From NCBI GenBank assembly GCA_905213325.1, contig CAJMHW010000004.1, forward strand, positions 4,954 through 68,953: 64,000 nucleotides of DNA, in the 5' to 3' direction. This stretch comes from Collinsella aerofaciens. GTDB taxonomy: Bacteria > Actinomycetota > Coriobacteriia > Coriobacteriales > Coriobacteriaceae. Under the pieces are notes generated by a model. It made no database searches, had not been told where the DNA came from, and saw nothing but the letters and a program-made list of their open reading frames with translations. The position numbers and the translations under genes were made by a program. Position 1 is the stretch's first letter; each line of letters starts with the position of its first letter. Positions 61,050 to 64,000 of the stretch are shown one piece after another.

Positions 61050-61160
61050 TGGGTGCCTTCTTGCGTAGTTGAGTTGGGTCGTAAACGCTCATAAGTATAT
61101 ACTTGCCCATACATGTACAAGGTTGCAACCTAAATGGAATGTATATCGCCGGAGGATCTA

Positions 61161-62444
61161 ATGCTTGATATCAAGTTTGTTCGCGAGAACCCCGATGCCA
61201 TCGATGTCGCCATGGCTAACCGCCAGACGTCTTGGGATCGCGAGAAGTTCTTTGAGCTCGACGACGAGCGCCGTGCCGTCATCACCGAGGTCGAGGAGCT
61301 CCAGGCTACGCGCAATGCCGAGTCCAAGAAGATCGGCGCCCTGATGAAGGAGGGCAAGAAGGACGAGGCCGAGGCCGCCAAGGAGGCCGTGCGCGCCGTC
61401 AACGAGAAGATTGACGGTCTGGCCGAGCGCCGTACTGCTCTCGAGCAGGAGCAGTACGACTTCATGGCTCACCTGCCCAACATTCCTTGCGAGGCCACGC
61501 CGTACGGCAAGGACGAGGACGAGAATATTGAGCGCCGTCGTTGGGGCACCCCGCGCGAGTTCGACTTCGACTTTAAGCCGCATTGGGATCTGGGCACCGA
61601 TCTGGACATCCTCGACTTCGAGCGCGGCAACAAGCTCTCCGGCAGCCGTTTTACCGTTCTCGGTGGCGCTGGCGCCCGCCTGGAGCGCGCCCTCATCAAC
61701 TTCTTCCTCGATACGCACACCAGCCGTGGTTTTAAGGAGTGGTGGCCGCCCATCGTCGTCAAGCGTCAGACCATGTTTGGCACGGGTCAGCTGCCCAAGT
61801 TCGAGGACGACGCCTATCACGTCTCGGGCGACAACTTCCTGATCCCCACCGCCGAGGTCGTGCTTACCAACCTGCATGCCGGCGAGGTCCTCGATGCCGA
61901 CACTCTGCCGCGTCGCTACACCGCCTTCACCCCCTGCTTCCGCGAGGAGGCCGGTTCCGCCGGTCGCGACACCCGCGGCATCATCCGTCAGCACGAGTTC
62001 GACAAGGTCGAGATGGTCAAGTTCGCTAAGCCGGAGGAGTCCGACGATGAGCTCGAGAGCATGACCGCCGAGGCCGAGTACCTGCTGCAGCAGCTGGGCC
62101 TTCCGTATCGCGTGATTAGCCTGTGCACCGGCGACTTGGGCTTCTCTGCCCGTCAGACCTACGACGTTGAGGTCTGGCTGCCGAGCTACAACGCCTACAA
62201 GGAGATTAGCTCCTGCTCCAACTGCGGTGACTTCCAGGCTCGCCGCGCCAACATCAAGTATCGCGACCCCGAGAACTTCAAGGGTTCGCGCTACCTGCAC
62301 ACGCTCAACGGTTCCGGCCTGCCGGCCGGCCGCACCATGGCTGCCATTCTGGAGAACTACCAGAACGCCGACGGCACCATCACGATCCCCGAGGTTCTGC
62401 GTCCCTACATGGGTGGTCTCGAGAAGATCGAGCCCGAGGCGTAA
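61161..62444 (+). CDS. serS: Seryl-tRNA synthetase
   Basis: A 427-residue class II synthetase. The N-terminal long antiparallel coiled coil (about 28-110) that grips the tRNA variable arm is clear; the catalytic core has [32 protein letters not shown] (motif 2 region) and [23 protein letters not shown] (motif 3). The start at 61161 follows GGAGGA by 4 nt; the in-frame ATG at 61134 would include this ribosome-binding site in coding sequence. Confidence 0.97.
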   Translation: MLDIKFVRENPDAIDVAMANRQTSWDREKFFELDDERRAVITEVEELQATRNAESKKIGALMKEGKKDEAEAAKEAVRAVNEKIDGLAERRTALEQEQYDFMAHLPNIPCEATPYGKDEDENIERRRWGTPREFDFDFKPHWDLGTDLDILDFERGNKLSGSRFTVLGGAGARLERALINFFLDTHTSRGFKEWWPPIVVKRQTMFGTGQLPKFEDDAYHVSGDNFLIPTAEVVLTNLHAGEVLDADTLPRRYTAFTPCFREEAGSAGRDTRGIIRQHEFDKVEMVKFAKPEESDDELESMTAEAEYLLQQLGLPYRVISLCTGDLGFSARQTYDVEVWLPSYNAYKEISSCSNCGDFQARRANIKYRDPENFKGSRYLHTLNGSGLPAGRTMAAILENYQNADGTITIPEVLRPYMGGLEKIEPEA

Positions 62445-62472
62445 GGTCTCTTGCAAACATATCGCATGATGA

Positions 62473-62503
62473 GCGGCGGGGCCATGGGGCTCCGCCGCCT
62501 TTG
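62473..62503 (+). terminator. Terminator of serS
   Basis: GCGGCGGGGCC pairs with GGGCTCCGCCGC (one bulge), followed by TTTGTTTG. Confidence 0.75.
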
Positions 62504-62547
62504 TTTGCGCGCGGCTTGCGACGTTTTGACGCGGAAGACGGCCAAAA

Positions 62548-62588
62548 CAAAAAGAGGCCCGATTCCGGGGGAAGCGGGAATCGGGCCC
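62548..62588 (-). terminator. Terminator of the lipoprotein genes
   Basis: An 11-bp stem (GGCCCGATTCC with GGAATCGGGCC) followed on the minus strand by CTCTTTTTGTTTT. Confidence 0.85.
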
Positions 62589-62650
62589 TGCTCGCGCGCT
62601 CGCGCTGCCCTGCGGGCTATTCTGCGCGTGGCGTCATGCTGGGTTTGGCG

Positions 62651-63301
62651 CTACTTTCTCGTTCCGGAGATGACAAGTCCGTTCTCCTCGCAGAGATCCT
62701 TGATGCTAATGTCCTTGGCCTCAAGCTTCTTTTCCTCAAGATCTTCTTCGCAGAACTCAATGGACTCGAGGAATGCCTTGCAGGCGGGGTCGTCGGTGGT
62801 CGCCATAAAGAGAGTGATCTCGACGCTTCTTCCGGAGTTGGGAATATCGGTCGCGAGGTGCATGCTCGGTGTCTTGTGCCACGTAAAGTTGACGGTCTTC
62901 CAGGTATACCGGCCGATGGTCACGTCTTCTCCACGCTCATAGCCATCGCGGGCCGAGTCGTTGGTGACAACCGTCTCGGCGTCCTTCGTGGAGCTTACGC
63001 CAAAGGAGATGACTTTGTTGCTATCCTCGATGCCGTTGAAGAGGATTTCAGACACATTGCCATCGCTTCCGCTGCGCGCCCATACGTCGTAGCCCTCGGG
63101 TGCGTAAGCCTTGAACCACGTAAAGTCGATACGGTCGTCGGCGGGCTTTTTGGACTCCTTCTTTTCGGTCGCCTGCTTGGGGGCGCTGCCGGCGTCGCTG
63201 CCAGCAGGCTTTGCAGAGCTACCGCCGTTGCAGCCCATGAGGGCCATGCTCAGGGCAAGAGCCGCAACGCATACCGCCAATAGCTTCTTAGTGATCTTCA
63301 T
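62651..63301 (-). CDS. Putative lipoprotein, copy A
   Basis: A 216-residue secreted lipoprotein: signal peptide MKITKKLLAVCVAALALSMALMGC with a lipobox (LMGC, Cys24), then a Gly/Ser/Lys linker (about 25-53) and a domain starting RIDFTWFKAYAPEGYDVWA. It contains GRYTWKTVNFTWHKTPS and an acidic C-terminal helix. No known domain is recognised; the domain is probably surface-anchored. AAAGGACG precedes the ATG. It is a close paralogue of the gene starting upstream on the same strand, separated by about 90 bp. Confidence 0.85.
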   Translation of the reverse strand: MKITKKLLAVCVAALALSMALMGCNGGSSAKPAGSDAGSAPKQATEKKESKKPADDRIDFTWFKAYAPEGYDVWARSGSDGNVSEILFNGIEDSNKVISFGVSSTKDAETVVTNDSARDGYERGEDVTIGRYTWKTVNFTWHKTPSMHLATDIPNSGRSVEITLFMATTDDPACKAFLESIEFCEEDLEEKKLEAKDISIKDLCEENGLVISGTRK

Positions 63302-63392
63302 GGGTTCTCGTCCTTTCTTGCTCGACCCTCTCCGTTTTCCTTACAGACCGTTGTGTGGAGCAACGTCTGTCGTACACAAATGAACTGCGGGG

Positions 63393-64000
63393 CTACTTTC
63401 CCGGCTTGTACTCAGTGAGGCCGTTTTCCTTGCAGAGGTCGGCAATGCTGATGTTCTTGGCCTCGTTATGCGCCTCTTCGAGGTTCTCGGGGAACTCGAG
63501 GGACTCGAGGAATGCCTTGACGGCGGGGTCGTCGGGAGTCGTCATGAACAGGTAGATAACGACGCTTTGGCCGGTATCGGGAATCTCGGAGATCAGTTCG
63601 ACGCTCGGTGTCTTGTTCCAGGTGAAGTTGACGGTCTTCCAGGTGTACTTGCCGATGGTGATATCTTCACCTGCTTCGTAGCCGTCGCTCTCGGTTTCAT
63701 CGGCAACGAGCGTCTCGGCGTCGTCGGACTCAACATCAAAGGAGATGGACTTATCGCTCTCGTCGACATTCTTGAAGCAAATGCTGCCGACGAAGCCGCC
63801 GTCGCCGCTGTCGGACCAGACGTCATAGCCCTCGGGCACAGAGGCCTTGAACCAGGTGAAGTCGATACGGTTGTCCGCGGGCTTCTTGGACTCCTTTTGC
63901 TCGGTAGTGCCCTTGGAAGCGCTCCCGCCACTGGAAGAGCTTGTGCCGCCGTTGCAGCCCATGAGGGCCATGCTCAGGGCAAGAGCCGCAACGCATACCG
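63393..64000 (-). CDS. Putative lipoprotein, copy B, 5'-truncated by the window edge
   Basis: About 202 codons are visible; the frame is open through the window edge, where it encodes the end of a lipoprotein signal peptide (VCVAALALSMALMGC) whose DNA is identical to copy A over the signal region. The mature part parallels copy A (RIDFTWFKASVPEGYDVWS, KYTWKTVNFTWNKTPS) but has diverged elsewhere. The ATG presumably lies about 25 nt beyond the window. Function unknown; a tandem duplication is clear. Confidence 0.85.
   Translation of the reverse strand, partial: VCVAALALSMALMGCNGGTSSSSGGSASKGTTEQKESKKPADNRIDFTWFKASVPEGYDVWSDSGDGGFVGSICFKNVDESDKSISFDVESDDAETLVADETESDGYEAGEDITIGKYTWKTVNFTWNKTPSVELISEIPDTGQSVVIYLFMTTPDDPAVKAFLESLEFPENLEEAHNEAKNISIADLCKENGLTEYKPGK

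Overview
The window looks like chromosomal DNA of a high-GC Gram-positive gut anaerobe, most likely Collinsella or a close relative (Coriobacteriia, Actinomycetota). This is inferred from GC-rich coding sequence with strong Shine-Dalgarno sites, a Tad/Flp pilus locus without an outer-membrane secretin, a T-box ahead of pheST, UTRA-type GntR regulators paired with SIS sugar-phosphate proteins, and M16/M32 peptidases. No database search was possible, so the genus is an inference. Genes are mostly short operons with Rho-independent terminators. Three tRNA genes (Val-GAC, Phe-GAA, Leu-CAG) are present; no rRNA, CRISPR array, prophage or intact transposase was seen.

Layout. 1-7.75 kb: sugar-phosphate metabolism (two SIS proteins, a HAD phosphatase, two GntR/UTRA regulators) with a YitT membrane protein and RecQ. 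7.75-15.0 kb: a lactate/2-hydroxyacid dehydrogenase, MetA, 5-formyl-THF cyclo-ligase, a HicAB toxin-antitoxin pair and a PreP-like M16 protease. 15.4-19.9 kb: an accessory stretch (AlbA_2 regulator, HNH nuclease, zinc-ribbon and DUF5710 proteins). 20-31.3 kb: tRNA-Val, EamA transporter, DUF4012 envelope protein, GlmM, M32 carboxypeptidase and T-box-pheS-pheT. 31.4-34.2 kb: an ECF nickel/cobalt importer behind a NikR-like operator. 34.3-41.4 kb: a phospholipase-C-like protein, pyruvate kinase, a calcium-type P-ATPase with a structured leader, and RsgA. 41.6-51.2 kb: a Tad pilus operon (cpaB-tadZ-tadA-tadB-tadC-flp-pilin-like-tadE-tadG-tadE2-DUF192). 51.3-51.8 kb: a toxin-antitoxin pair whose toxin frame is probably shifted. 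52-62.4 kb: tRNA-Phe, a GH5-like hydrolase, and housekeeping genes (rsmI, metG, rsmA, tatD, tRNA-Leu, SPFH, rlmH, proC, serS). 62.6-64 kb: two tandem paralogous lipoproteins.

The most unusual content is non-coding. The leader of the P-type ATPase can fold into two mutually exclusive structures, one of which hides the ribosome-binding site; I do not recognise it as a known riboswitch class. A roughly 45-nt repeat occurs six times, always between a gene and a GC-rich hairpin. At least five further palindromic repeat families (MITE- or REP-like) fill other intergenic gaps.
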